64,000 nucleotides of DNA from DATMRF01 sp035566435. GTDB taxonomy: Bacteria > Verrucomicrobiota > Verrucomicrobiia > Limisphaerales > UBA8199. Of the stretch, positions 8,639 through 15,777 are shown in pieces. Under the pieces are notes generated by a model. The model had not been told where the DNA came from. It saw only the letters and a program-made list of their open reading frames with translations, and did not search any database. The DNA is taken from assembly GCA_035566435.1 (NCBI GenBank), contig DATMRF010000077.1:26791-90790 (forward strand), written 5' to 3'. Every line of letters starts with the position of its first letter. Positions within the stretch are counted from its first letter, which is position 1. The translations under genes and the position numbers were made by a program.

Positions 8639-10174
8639 ATGAACTGCTTGGAACGATCCATTCACACCGTACCAAGGGTGAGATGGTTGCGAGTCCTGAG
8701 CGGCCTCTGCCTCGTTGCATTCGCCGTCGCGCAGGCAACCGAAGTGGAGCCCGTCGAAACTCCAGCGAAATACTTTCGTTCGGATTTCGGGGTGGCGGGA
8801 GCAACCGCCGGCTCATTGCCTGAGGATCTTGACCAGCCCGGCGTATTGCTTTGGAGAGTTCCCGTCGATCCTGGGCAATCCAGCCCGATCGTGTGCAAAG
8901 GCGCTGTATTTCTAACGACCTACCGTGCTGAAGCCAAGGAGTTGGCCACCGTGTCGTTGGATGCTGCCAACGGGGAGAGCCGTTGGAAGAGGGTAACGCC
9001 TGCTGCCCAGATCGAAACCTTTCATCCGCAGATGGGCAGCGCGGCGGTAGCCACGCCGGCCTGTGACGGTTCGAGATTGTACGTTTTCTTCGGGAGTTAC
9101 GGGTTGATCTGCTACGACCTGAGAGGGAAGACCCTGTGGGAGCACGCCTTGGGGCCATTCCGTGACGAGTACGGCGCCGGCAGTTCGCCCATCCTAATCG
9201 ATGACAAGGTCGTGCTCTGCCAGGATCACGACACCGAGAGCTTCCTTATCGCTTTGGATCGCGTGACCGGCAAAGTCGCCTGGAAAGTCCCGCGCCCGGA
9301 CGCAGTCCGCAGCTATTCGACGCCGGCGATTTGGGCACATGGCGGACGCTCGGAATTGCTGGTGGCCGGTGCGCTGGAGTTGGCTGGCTATGATCCGGCC
9401 ACCGGGTTGAGGTGGTGGTGGGTTCATGGGTTGGCCCGCATCGTCATTCCTGTGCCCGTGCCTTCCGGAGAAATGGTGTACATGGCTTCCTGGGCGCCAA
9501 GCGGCGATCCGGCGAATCGTTTGGTGCTCGACACTTGGCCCGCGGCTCTGGCGAAGTGGGATAAGAACAAGGATGGCCGCCTTTCTCGCGATGAAATTGA
9601 CGACCGGGAGGTCCTGGCCCGTTTCGCGCGCATGGATCTGGACCAAAGCGGCGACCTCGACCAAAAGGAATGGGAACGGCATGCGGCCGTGTTTCGTCAG
9701 GCCCAGAATGCCCTGCTGGCTCTGAAGCCTTCTGGAGAGGGTGAACTCGGCGAACGCGATCTGGTCTGGAAATTCCAACGTGGGATCCCCTATGTCGCGA
9801 CGCCTTTGCTCGACCAGGGGCACATATGGTTGGTGAAGGATGGTGGCATCGTGACTCAACTAGACGCCGCGACCGGTCAACGCCTTCAGGAGGAGCGCCT
9901 GCCTGGGGCCGGTAGCTACTATGCCTCGCCGGTGGCCGCCGATGGCAAGGTCTATTTCGCCAGCGAGCAAGGGGTGATCTCGGTGCTCGCGAACCAGAAG
10001 GATTGGAAAGTCATTTCGTCGCACAACCTGCATGAAAAGATTTACGCCACACCGGCCATCGAGCGTGGGCGTATGTATTTTCGTACCGACAAGGCGCTCT
10101 ATTGCTTCACCAAGGCGGGAGGAACCCGAGCGGGAACCAAAGGAAGCTCCCCAATCCCAGCGACAGCACCATGA
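8639..10174 (+). CDS. Exported PQQ-like beta-propeller protein with EF-hand pair
   Basis: The start at 8639 is preferred over an upstream in-frame ATG at 8546, because it places a signal peptide (WLRVLSGLCLVAFAVAQA) right at the N-terminus; this gives 511 residues. Repeated propeller blades carry the W-x-x-x/LDAATG pattern (LDAANGESRWKR, LDRVTGKVAWK, LDAATGQRLQEE). Between blades, at about residues 305-350, lie two EF-hand loops (DKNKDGRLSRDE and DLDQSGDLDQKE), which predict calcium binding. Similar EF-hand/PQQ-propeller proteins are frequent in Verrucomicrobiota and Planctomycetota. Whether PQQ is bound is unclear; many of this family are not dehydrogenases. The likely location is the periplasm. 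Confidence 0.85.
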   Translation: MNCLERSIHTVPRVRWLRVLSGLCLVAFAVAQATEVEPVETPAKYFRSDFGVAGATAGSLPEDLDQPGVLLWRVPVDPGQSSPIVCKGAVFLTTYRAEAKELATVSLDAANGESRWKRVTPAAQIETFHPQMGSAAVATPACDGSRLYVFFGSYGLICYDLRGKTLWEHALGPFRDEYGAGSSPILIDDKVVLCQDHDTESFLIALDRVTGKVAWKVPRPDAVRSYSTPAIWAHGGRSELLVAGALELAGYDPATGLRWWWVHGLARIVIPVPVPSGEMVYMASWAPSGDPANRLVLDTWPAALAKWDKNKDGRLSRDEIDDREVLARFARMDLDQSGDLDQKEWERHAAVFRQAQNALLALKPSGEGELGERDLVWKFQRGIPYVATPLLDQGHIWLVKDGGIVTQLDAATGQRLQEERLPGAGSYYASPVAADGKVYFASEQGVISVLANQKDWKVISSHNLHEKIYATPAIERGRMYFRTDKALYCFTKAGGTRAGTKGSSPIPATAP

Positions 10175-10592
10175 CTCCCAACTGACGCGTCTGCCGGAGT
10201 TCCCACCCCGTCACAAAGCTGCTCCGAACCACGAAAATCAAGCGGGCCGCCAAGGCACCCGTCGCCGACACCCGCGGCCGATCTGCCGAAGGGGAACAGG
10301 CCGCCTTTTGGCGACAAAATCCTTCCACCCGGCAAGGTTGCCCGTGGCTGCGCAAGCCCCGGGCGTCGTCGAGCCGCAATGGGGCGCTTTCGTGCAACAT
10401 CGAACAATTGGTCGATGTTGGCGCTGACGGAGGCTGGCTGCCCGCCGCATTCCATGTCAGAGGACCAAGGTGTCTATCCCGGTGCCTTGCCGGTCGCACG
10501 TTCTGACCGCCGGATCGTGTTGGTCCGCTGCAGCAATGAGGCGTCACGGCTTCTCCCTTGCCAGGCTGCCTTGGTCACCGATAATACCACAC
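10175..10592. other. Gene-poor stretch, possible relic
   Basis: No supported gene lies here. A minus-strand reading close to 10110-10250 gives a hydrophobic string (VMVLSLGLGSFLWFPLGF) that could be the tail of a lost membrane protein, but the frame upstream of it has no recognisable sequence. With the CocE relic just downstream, the stretch is probably decayed DNA. Confidence 0.4.
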
Positions 10593-10790
10593 ATGAGCCA
10601 TTCGCGTCCCGCAATTGCCGCCGTCGTTGTACTCATGTCGCTTGCGGCTCATCGACCTTCCTTAGCCGCGGAGCAGTCCTCCGATACAAACGCAGCTTGG
10701 ATGGCCGAGCATTACACCAAATACGAACACCGGATCCCCATGCGCGATGGCGTTCGCCTCTTCACCTGCGTTTATATCCCTATGCATTAA
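10593..10790 (+). pseudogene. Truncated CocE/NonD-type hydrolase (N-terminus only)
   Basis: From the ATG at 10593 the reading gives a signal peptide (AIAAVVVLMSLAAHRPSLAA) and then the typical start of the X-Pro dipeptidyl-peptidase/CocE hydrolase family (YTKYEHRIPMRDGVRLFTCV, then YIP). In intact members YIPKD or YVPKD follows, and the catalytic domain continues for about 500-600 residues. Here the frame stops two codons after YIP. The 3' side is the end of the opposing serine hydrolase gene, 33 bp away. This is a relic that has lost more than 85% of its length. Confidence 0.75.
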
Positions 10791-10823
10791 TTCGTGCTCC
10801 GCCTCAAAACTGTGCGGCCCCGC

Positions 10824-11939
10824 TCACTTTCCCTTCTTCGCTGGATGGGCCACGAGATTTACCACCAATTGCTTCAGCTTTTCCTGTCCGGAGGCATCGT
10901 CGGGCAGCGCTTCCGCTTGAAACGCGGGATAAGGATTGTCCCAGATGGCATTCATCTCGCCTTGAAAGTTCCCGGTGTCGGCCGTGATGGCGATTACCGC
11001 ATCCTTGTCGGGAATCACAACGCACAACTGACCGCCGGCGCCGTCACCGCGATAAGCATTGTGCGTGCAACGCCAGAATTGGAACCCATAGCCTTGTTGC
11101 CAATCAACGCCCATTTTGGCGTGCCCTTCCTGGTCGTTGGGCACCTGCTTGCTCGTTGCTCGTTCGATCCATTTTTCGGGAACCAGCTGCTTGCCATTCC
11201 ACTTGCCCTTTTGCAGGTAAAGTTGCCCGAATTTTGCAATGTCTTCCGTGCACAGCTTGAGGCCATAGCCGCCCAGTGAATAGCCTTCGGGACTGCTTCC
11301 CCATTCGGGAGATTCGATCCCCAGCGGCTCGAATAATCGCGGCTTGAGAAATTCCAGCGTGGTCTGCCCGGTCGTTTTGGTGACGATCGCCGAGAGGGTG
11401 TAGCTGCCCATCGTATTGTATTGAAAATGCGTGCCGGGCTGGTGCGGAACCGGATGGGCTAAGAACTGTTTCACCGATGGCGCCCCACCGACGGACTTCG
11501 GCTCGGTGTCGTGGCCGCAGGTCATTGTGAGCAGGTCGCGCACTTTCATCGCCTTGAGGTTGTCTGAAACCTCGGCGGGGACGTCGGCGGGAAAGAACTT
11601 CAGCACCGGATCGTCCAGACTCAATTTGCCTTCTTCGATCGCCAGCCCAACGGCAGTCGCGTTAAAGCTCTTGCTGAGCGAGGCCAACGCATGCGGTTTG
11701 TCCGCCGCCTCGGGTTTCCACCATCCCTCGGCGATTACGTGTCCATGCCGCACGACCATGAAGCTGTGCAGCGTATCGAGCTTGTCGGCCGCCACGACAA
11801 AATCGCGAACGGCTTGGGACGAAATGCCCTGGGCCTCAGGCGTGCTTCGCGGCAGCGGCATGCTGCCCGCTCGCGCGAGAGGGATCGGGGCAAGGAAACC
11901 CGCGATGATCAACGCCAAAAGAAGCGATCTGTTTTTCAT
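10824..11939 (-). CDS. Periplasmic beta-lactamase-family serine hydrolase
   Basis: The protein has 371 residues with a clear signal peptide (LLLALIIAGFLAPIPLARA). It belongs to the class C beta-lactamase/esterase family (PF00144). The nucleophile motif SLSK at residues 87-90 is followed by the family pattern GLAIEEGKLSLDDPVLKFFP. The second motif region is FQYNTMGSYTLSAIV, with Tyr in the YxN position. Near the C-terminus GAGGQLCVVIP takes the place of the common HGG-type motif. Family members are esterases, D-aminopeptidases or carboxypeptidases; a true antibiotic-degrading lactamase is not implied. It lies alone, convergent with the CocE relic. Confidence 0.9.
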   Translation of the reverse strand: MKNRSLLLALIIAGFLAPIPLARAGSMPLPRSTPEAQGISSQAVRDFVVAADKLDTLHSFMVVRHGHVIAEGWWKPEAADKPHALASLSKSFNATAVGLAIEEGKLSLDDPVLKFFPADVPAEVSDNLKAMKVRDLLTMTCGHDTEPKSVGGAPSVKQFLAHPVPHQPGTHFQYNTMGSYTLSAIVTKTTGQTTLEFLKPRLFEPLGIESPEWGSSPEGYSLGGYGLKLCTEDIAKFGQLYLQKGKWNGKQLVPEKWIERATSKQVPNDQEGHAKMGVDWQQGYGFQFWRCTHNAYRGDGAGGQLCVVIPDKDAVIAITADTGNFQGEMNAIWDNPYPAFQAEALPDDASGQEKLKQLVVNLVAHPAKKGK

Positions 11940-12086
11940 GCGCCGCGAGGTCTATCCGTAAGTGATCGAGGTGTCAAACGGGAACGCGCCACCCTGGCCG
12001 CCCCGAAAGGCCAAGTCATATCAGCGCCACGTCAACGCTGCCTGACGGCAAGCTGACCTGGCCCTCCCCGTAGACGCTTGCGAATG

Positions 12087-12163
12087 CCATTCGCGCCAAT
12101 TCGCGAAATTCGCGGACCCATTTCCGTCTCAGCTTTCAGCGGTTCAGCCTTTCTCATCTTTCC
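12087..12163. repeat. Degenerate 9-10-bp and 7-bp repeats in the spacer before the FMN reductase
   Basis: Within the 289-bp spacer 11940-12228, three copies of an ATTCGCG-centred unit recur at 9-10-bp spacing (12087-12116). They are followed by weaker T-CAGC-type heptamers (TCAGCTT, TCAGCGG, TTCAGCC) from 12129. No gene was seen in the spacer. The heptamer part is weak. Confidence 0.5.
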
Positions 12164-12228
12164 GTCCCTTTTCGCATTGAAGCCCAGCTTCCCATCAGGC
12201 ATGCTGTCTGCACACAACACAAATTCCT

Positions 12229-12918
12229 ATGAGTCAGATGAACCGTCGTCTATTCCTTGGTGCAGCGGCCGCCTCCGTGGCCACCTTTCCCGGTTTCGCT
12301 CATGCCGCCGCGCCTGCCGCGGGCTCAGTCAGGATCATCGGTATTGTCGGCAGCCTGCGGAAGGGGAAATCCACATACAAGGCGATGCAACTGGCCCTGG
12401 AGTCTGCCAAAACCGTCAGTCCCGCCATTGCCACGGATGTTATCGAGCTTTCCGGGCTCAACCTCGATCCCTACATCGCAGTCGGCTCCAAAAGCTCCGA
12501 CCGGCCGGATGACTTCCCGGCCGTGCGCGAGAAGCTGGTCGCTCCTGACGTCTTCGGCATCCTGATGTGCTCTCCCGTGTACATGGGTATCGTCTCATCG
12601 CCCTTGAAGCAGCTCTTCGAGCGAATGCTCGCGTTCCGGCTAGGCGGCTTCCCGCTCAAGAACAAAGTCGGCGGCGCCATCGCCGTGGGCGCTGGGCGTA
12701 ACACCGGTGTGGAGCTGATACTGCAGCAACTCATCATGTTCATGATTACCCAGGGCATGGTCCTCGTCGGCGATGGTACCCCGGGAGATCACTGGGGCGG
12801 AACCATGCAATCGCAGGGAGAGGAGCTTGGGAAGGACGAAGGCAGCCTGGATACGGTGCGTGGCGTAGGCAAGCGCGTCGCGGAGATCGCCTTGCGCCTG
12901 GCCGCCTCGGCAAAATAG
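12229..12918 (+). CDS. Tat-exported NAD(P)H-dependent FMN reductase (flavodoxin-like)
   Basis: The protein has 229 residues. The N-terminus carries a twin-arginine signal (MNRRLFLGAAAASVATFPG, cleavage after HAAA). The mature domain starts with GIVGSLRKGKSTYKAM, the FMN phosphate-binding loop of the SsuE/ArsH-type NADPH-dependent FMN reductase family, and has the expected SPVYMGIVSSPLKQLFER segment and a glycine-rich GGAIAVGAGRNTGVE region. Export by Tat suggests it folds with FMN in the cytoplasm and works in the periplasm, perhaps on quinones, metals or azo-type compounds; this last point is inference. A second ATG nine bases downstream is an equally good start. Confidence 0.87.
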   Translation: MSQMNRRLFLGAAAASVATFPGFAHAAAPAAGSVRIIGIVGSLRKGKSTYKAMQLALESAKTVSPAIATDVIELSGLNLDPYIAVGSKSSDRPDDFPAVREKLVAPDVFGILMCSPVYMGIVSSPLKQLFERMLAFRLGGFPLKNKVGGAIAVGAGRNTGVELILQQLIMFMITQGMVLVGDGTPGDHWGGTMQSQGEELGKDEGSLDTVRGVGKRVAEIALRLAASAK

Positions 12919-12988
12919 GAACCAGAGCCCCCAAACGCTACTGGGGTTTGGCCGCTAGCCTGGCAGCGACACATCGTCATTAAGCAAA

Positions 12989-14272
12989 ATGCGTGTTATG
13001 CCTGACGTGTTCAAAACGAGCCTGGTGGCGGTTTCGCTCTGCCTGATGGTCCTGGGTGCCACGGCCAGCGACTGGCCGCAGTTTCGTGGACCCAATCGCG
13101 ATGGAAATTGGGATGAGTCAGGCATCCTTCAATCATTTCCTCGCCAGGGCTTGAAAATCCGATGGCGCCAACCCGCCGGGGGGGGATTTTCCAGCCCCGT
13201 GGTGGCAGCGGGCAGGGTGTTTGTATCGGATGTGGCGTTGACCAAGCCCGCATCCCGGGAGCGTGTGCACTGCTTCGAGGAAAAGACAGGCAAGGTGCTT
13301 TGGGTTTTTGGCTACCAGGAGCATTACGGCGAATGGGCTTTTGTGCCCGAGCGAGGCGCCGGCCCAACGGCGACCCCGATAGTGGAACAGGGCCGGATTT
13401 ACGTCGTCGGTGCCAATGGTCATGTGCACTGCCTCGACGTGAAAACCGGGGCCGTTATCTGGGAGAAAGACCTTTGGCAGGAATATCAAGTGGAGGAGAT
13501 GGGCTGCCGGCCTTCGCCCTTGATCGAAGGGCCGCTGCTCATCGTGTACACCGGAGCGAAGCCCGGCGCCACGGTCCTCGCTCTCGATAAACAGACTGGG
13601 AAGGAAGTTTGGAAAGCGCTCGATGAGCACGCTTCCAACAGTTCGCCCATCACCATCACCTCCCGGGGACGGCGCCAACTGATTGTTTGGACCGACAAAT
13701 CCCTGGTTTCCCTGGACCCCTCAAACGGACACACCTGGTGGCGGGAACTCATGACCACGAGCAACAATGACGACGTCGCCATGCCGGTTTGCCGGGGCAA
13801 TCGATTGCTGGTGAGCGGGTTGATGCTCGAACTGAGCGGGCCGCCTCCCGCCGCAACCTTTCGCTGGCCGGAGAACCGCGCGCCTTCGAAGCGGATTTTG
13901 AGCAATACCTCCACTCCGGTGCTGCAAGGGGAATACATCTATAGCTGCAAGTCTCCGGGAGAATTGGTATGCCTGGAAGCCGCCACGGGCAGGCAGGTCT
14001 GGACCACGAACACTATCACCACCCTGAAAAACGGGGCGAGCATTAACATCACTCCTCAAGGCGGCGGATATTTTCTGTTTACCGATGAAGGGAATCTGAT
14101 CCGCGCTGAACTGTCTCTGAAGGGATATCGGGAAATCAGTCGGAGCCACTTGATCGATCCGACCTGGCCCTTTAATGGATACAAATTCGTTTACGCACCA
14201 CCGGCATTTGCTGACCGCCATGTCTTCGCCCGAAACGAGGCGGAGATCGTCTGCGCCTCCCTTGAGAAGTGA
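12989..14272 (+). CDS. Exported PQQ-like beta-propeller protein
   Basis: The protein has 427 residues with a signal peptide (LVAVSLCLMVLGATA) directly followed by SDWPQFRGPNRDGNW. That WPQFRGP-type opening is characteristic of the verrucomicrobial/planctomycete outer-membrane PQQ-propeller family (BamB-like fold). Blades show the pattern CFEEKTGKVLW, CLDVKTGAVIWEK, ALDKQTGKEVWK and CLEAATGRQVW. No EF-hand is present, unlike the propeller gene at 8639. It is probably a periplasmic scaffold or sugar/cofactor-binding protein; enzymatic activity is not shown. It ends about 125 bp before the convergent lipoprotein gene, with a heptamer array in the gap. Confidence 0.87.
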   Translation: MRVMPDVFKTSLVAVSLCLMVLGATASDWPQFRGPNRDGNWDESGILQSFPRQGLKIRWRQPAGGGFSSPVVAAGRVFVSDVALTKPASRERVHCFEEKTGKVLWVFGYQEHYGEWAFVPERGAGPTATPIVEQGRIYVVGANGHVHCLDVKTGAVIWEKDLWQEYQVEEMGCRPSPLIEGPLLIVYTGAKPGATVLALDKQTGKEVWKALDEHASNSSPITITSRGRRQLIVWTDKSLVSLDPSNGHTWWRELMTTSNNDDVAMPVCRGNRLLVSGLMLELSGPPPAATFRWPENRAPSKRILSNTSTPVLQGEYIYSCKSPGELVCLEAATGRQVWTTNTITTLKNGASINITPQGGGYFLFTDEGNLIRAELSLKGYREISRSHLIDPTWPFNGYKFVYAPPAFADRHVFARNEAEIVCASLEK

Positions 14273-14367
14273 GAGTGAGCCGGTACCAAGCTCTGGTAGT
14301 CAGTCGTCCCGCAGAAGCATCGCGCGCGCTCCTTCGCGGCCGTCGCGGTGGGCGGTAACGGCGCTTT

Positions 14368-14402
14368 CTCAACCCTCAACCATCAACTCTCAGCTCTCAC
14401 CG
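14368..14402. repeat. Heptamer tandem array, 5 x 7 bp, overlapping a stop codon
   Basis: Five heptamers read CTCAACC, CTCAACC, ATCAACT, CTCAGCT and CTCACCG. On the minus strand the unit is GGTTGAG, essentially the same as the GGTTGAA unit at 6685-6712. The array runs into the stop codon (14397-14399) of the minus-strand lipoprotein gene. Confidence 0.85.
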
Positions 14403-15062
14403 CGCCGGGTTTTTCTCCAAGTCCTGCAGCAACTGCAACATGCGGCGGATATTCGACGAATAGTCCCGCAAGACAAGCTCCTTGCGGGCGTCGAGCGGAA
14501 GGATGCTATTGGGCGCTTTGGCCAATGGCTGCAACAGCGGCACGACCTCCGATGGCCGGAGCGTCTTCAACTGCACCCGCCGCATCATGAACGAACCGGA
14601 GTCGGGCAGTGACTTCCAGGCGAGCGCGATCTCCGGCGGAGATTCGCTGGCCGCGCGAGCTTCAGGCACGGCTTTGACGGCCGTCTCCCCCACCAGGACC
14701 ATTGCAATCCCATTCTGGGCCAGGACAGTGTCGAGCAGTTGCAGGGCCTGAACCCTGGACAACGGAGTCTGGTTGCGGACCGAGATGGTCGGCGCCGGCA
14801 GAGTCGCGGGGCGAATGACCGTTCGTCCGGAGATTTCCTGGTAAACGGCCAGGACCTGCAATAGGTCAGTGTTCTGAAAATTCAGGGCGCCGGGCTCGAA
14901 CTCTTTTGACCCCGTGCGACCGCTCACGACATCAAAACTCGAATACGTCCGCGGGTGGGCCTTCGCCGCCGGGCGAGTGTTCGGGGTCGCAGTGCAGCCC
15001 GTCAGCACAAGGCACAGCAGGCCTGTCAAAGACACGAGCTTGGCTCCGGTGGCCCGCGACAT
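14397..15062 (-). CDS. Lipoprotein with secretin/TonB N-terminal-type domain
   Basis: The protein has 221 residues. The signal peptide ends in a lipobox (LVLTGC), so a lipid-anchored protein is expected. The segment FQNTDLLQVLAVYQEISGRTVIRP, read with TPLSRVQALQLLDTVLAQNGIAMV, is the N0/N1-type beta-alpha-beta fold found at the N-terminus of secretins (GspD/PilQ). A second such half follows (MRRVQLKTLRPSEVVPLLQPLAK ... NSILPLD). The secretin pore domain is absent, so this is a stand-alone periplasmic module. A type II secretion or pilus-assembly accessory role is an inference. It starts 25 bp after the SWIB gene, probably in one transcript. Confidence 0.75.
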   Translation of the reverse strand: MSRATGAKLVSLTGLLCLVLTGCTATPNTRPAAKAHPRTYSSFDVVSGRTGSKEFEPGALNFQNTDLLQVLAVYQEISGRTVIRPATLPAPTISVRNQTPLSRVQALQLLDTVLAQNGIAMVLVGETAVKAVPEARAASESPPEIALAWKSLPDSGSFMMRRVQLKTLRPSEVVPLLQPLAKAPNSILPLDARKELVLRDYSSNIRRMLQLLQDLEKNPAR

Positions 15063-15087
15063 GGCCTTGCTAATCCCAAGACCGCCG

Positions 15088-15369
15088 TTATTTCTTCAGA
15101 TGCCCGGAAACCAACTTCGTCATCTCAAACATGCTGGCCTGCTTCTTACCATTGAACACGGCCTTCAGGTTTTCGTCGGCATTGATAAAGGTTCGCTTTT
15201 TGGCATCCTGCAAGCCGTTCTTGCGGATGTAGACCCAAAGCTTTTTCGTCAACTCGGTGCGCGGCAGGGGTTTGTCACCGACCACTTTGGCGAGCTTCTC
15301 GTCCGGCGTAACCGGTTTCATGAATGCAGCGCTCGGCGTTCTTTTCGTCTTTTTTGTTGTTTTAGCCAT
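15088..15369 (-). CDS. SWIB/MDM2-domain protein
   Basis: The ATG at 15369 is preferred to the one at 15390, because it gives a Lys-rich start (MAKTTKKTKRTPSAAFMKP) matching bacterial SWIB proteins. The product has 93 residues and is nearly all SWIB domain: LPRTELTKKLWVYIRKNGLQ, then INADENLKAVFNGKKQASMF and EMTKLVSGHLKK. Small SWIB proteins occur in Chlamydiae, Verrucomicrobia and Acidobacteria. The domain is a protein-interaction fold in eukaryotic chromatin remodelers; in bacteria it is suspected, not shown, to act in nucleoid or topoisomerase interactions. Confidence 0.93.
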   Translation of the reverse strand: MAKTTKKTKRTPSAAFMKPVTPDEKLAKVVGDKPLPRTELTKKLWVYIRKNGLQDAKKRTFINADENLKAVFNGKKQASMFEMTKLVSGHLKK

Positions 15370-15390
15370 GCCTTCATGTGCCTGTTTCAT

Positions 15391-15777
15391 CCGAGGAAGG
15401 CAATCCTAATTGATTGAAACCATGCCGTCTGAACTACTCGCCCCTGGCCGCGCGTGCGCGACCAATATCGCCCCGTGGACGCACCGAAGCCTCAGCTCTC
15501 CATCTCGAACGAAATGCCCGGCGGTGATCGCCAAGGAGGTGGGGATGAGGAATCCCGCTGAAGAAACGACCGCCACTGAGCATGATAAGTATTTCAAAAT
15601 TGACTTCAATTGCAAAGCAGTGTCTGGCACAATTTAAAGACCTTCCTTGTTTCCAAAGCCGCGCCTGATTCTCGTAAACGCTTTTTTACCTTTCCGGTTT
15701 TGAGCTTTCTCCTACCCTCATAAGGTCAATTACGATTCGGCGCCGGTAAACTCGGCGCGAAGAAACCGAGCACGCGA
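15391..15777. other. Spacer without a supported gene
   Basis: Both strands carry an open frame of about 75 codons at 15406-15637, but neither resembles a known family and they overlap almost fully. The last 200 bases are AT-richer than the surroundings and probably hold the promoter of the M28 peptidase; no box was clear enough to annotate. Confidence 0.4.

Noticed and set aside
10107..10250. Hydrophobic minus-strand reading overlapping the end of the PQQ-propeller gene
   Set aside because: No recognisable family, overlaps a real gene end, and the upstream part of the frame is non-coding in character.
15406..15637. Two overlapping open frames of about 75 codons on opposite strands
   Set aside because: No family resemblance and no ribosome site; both cannot be coding.
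15590..15640. Sigma-54 type promoter (TGGCAC string) before the M28 peptidase
   Set aside because: The -12 part of the consensus is missing at the needed spacing.
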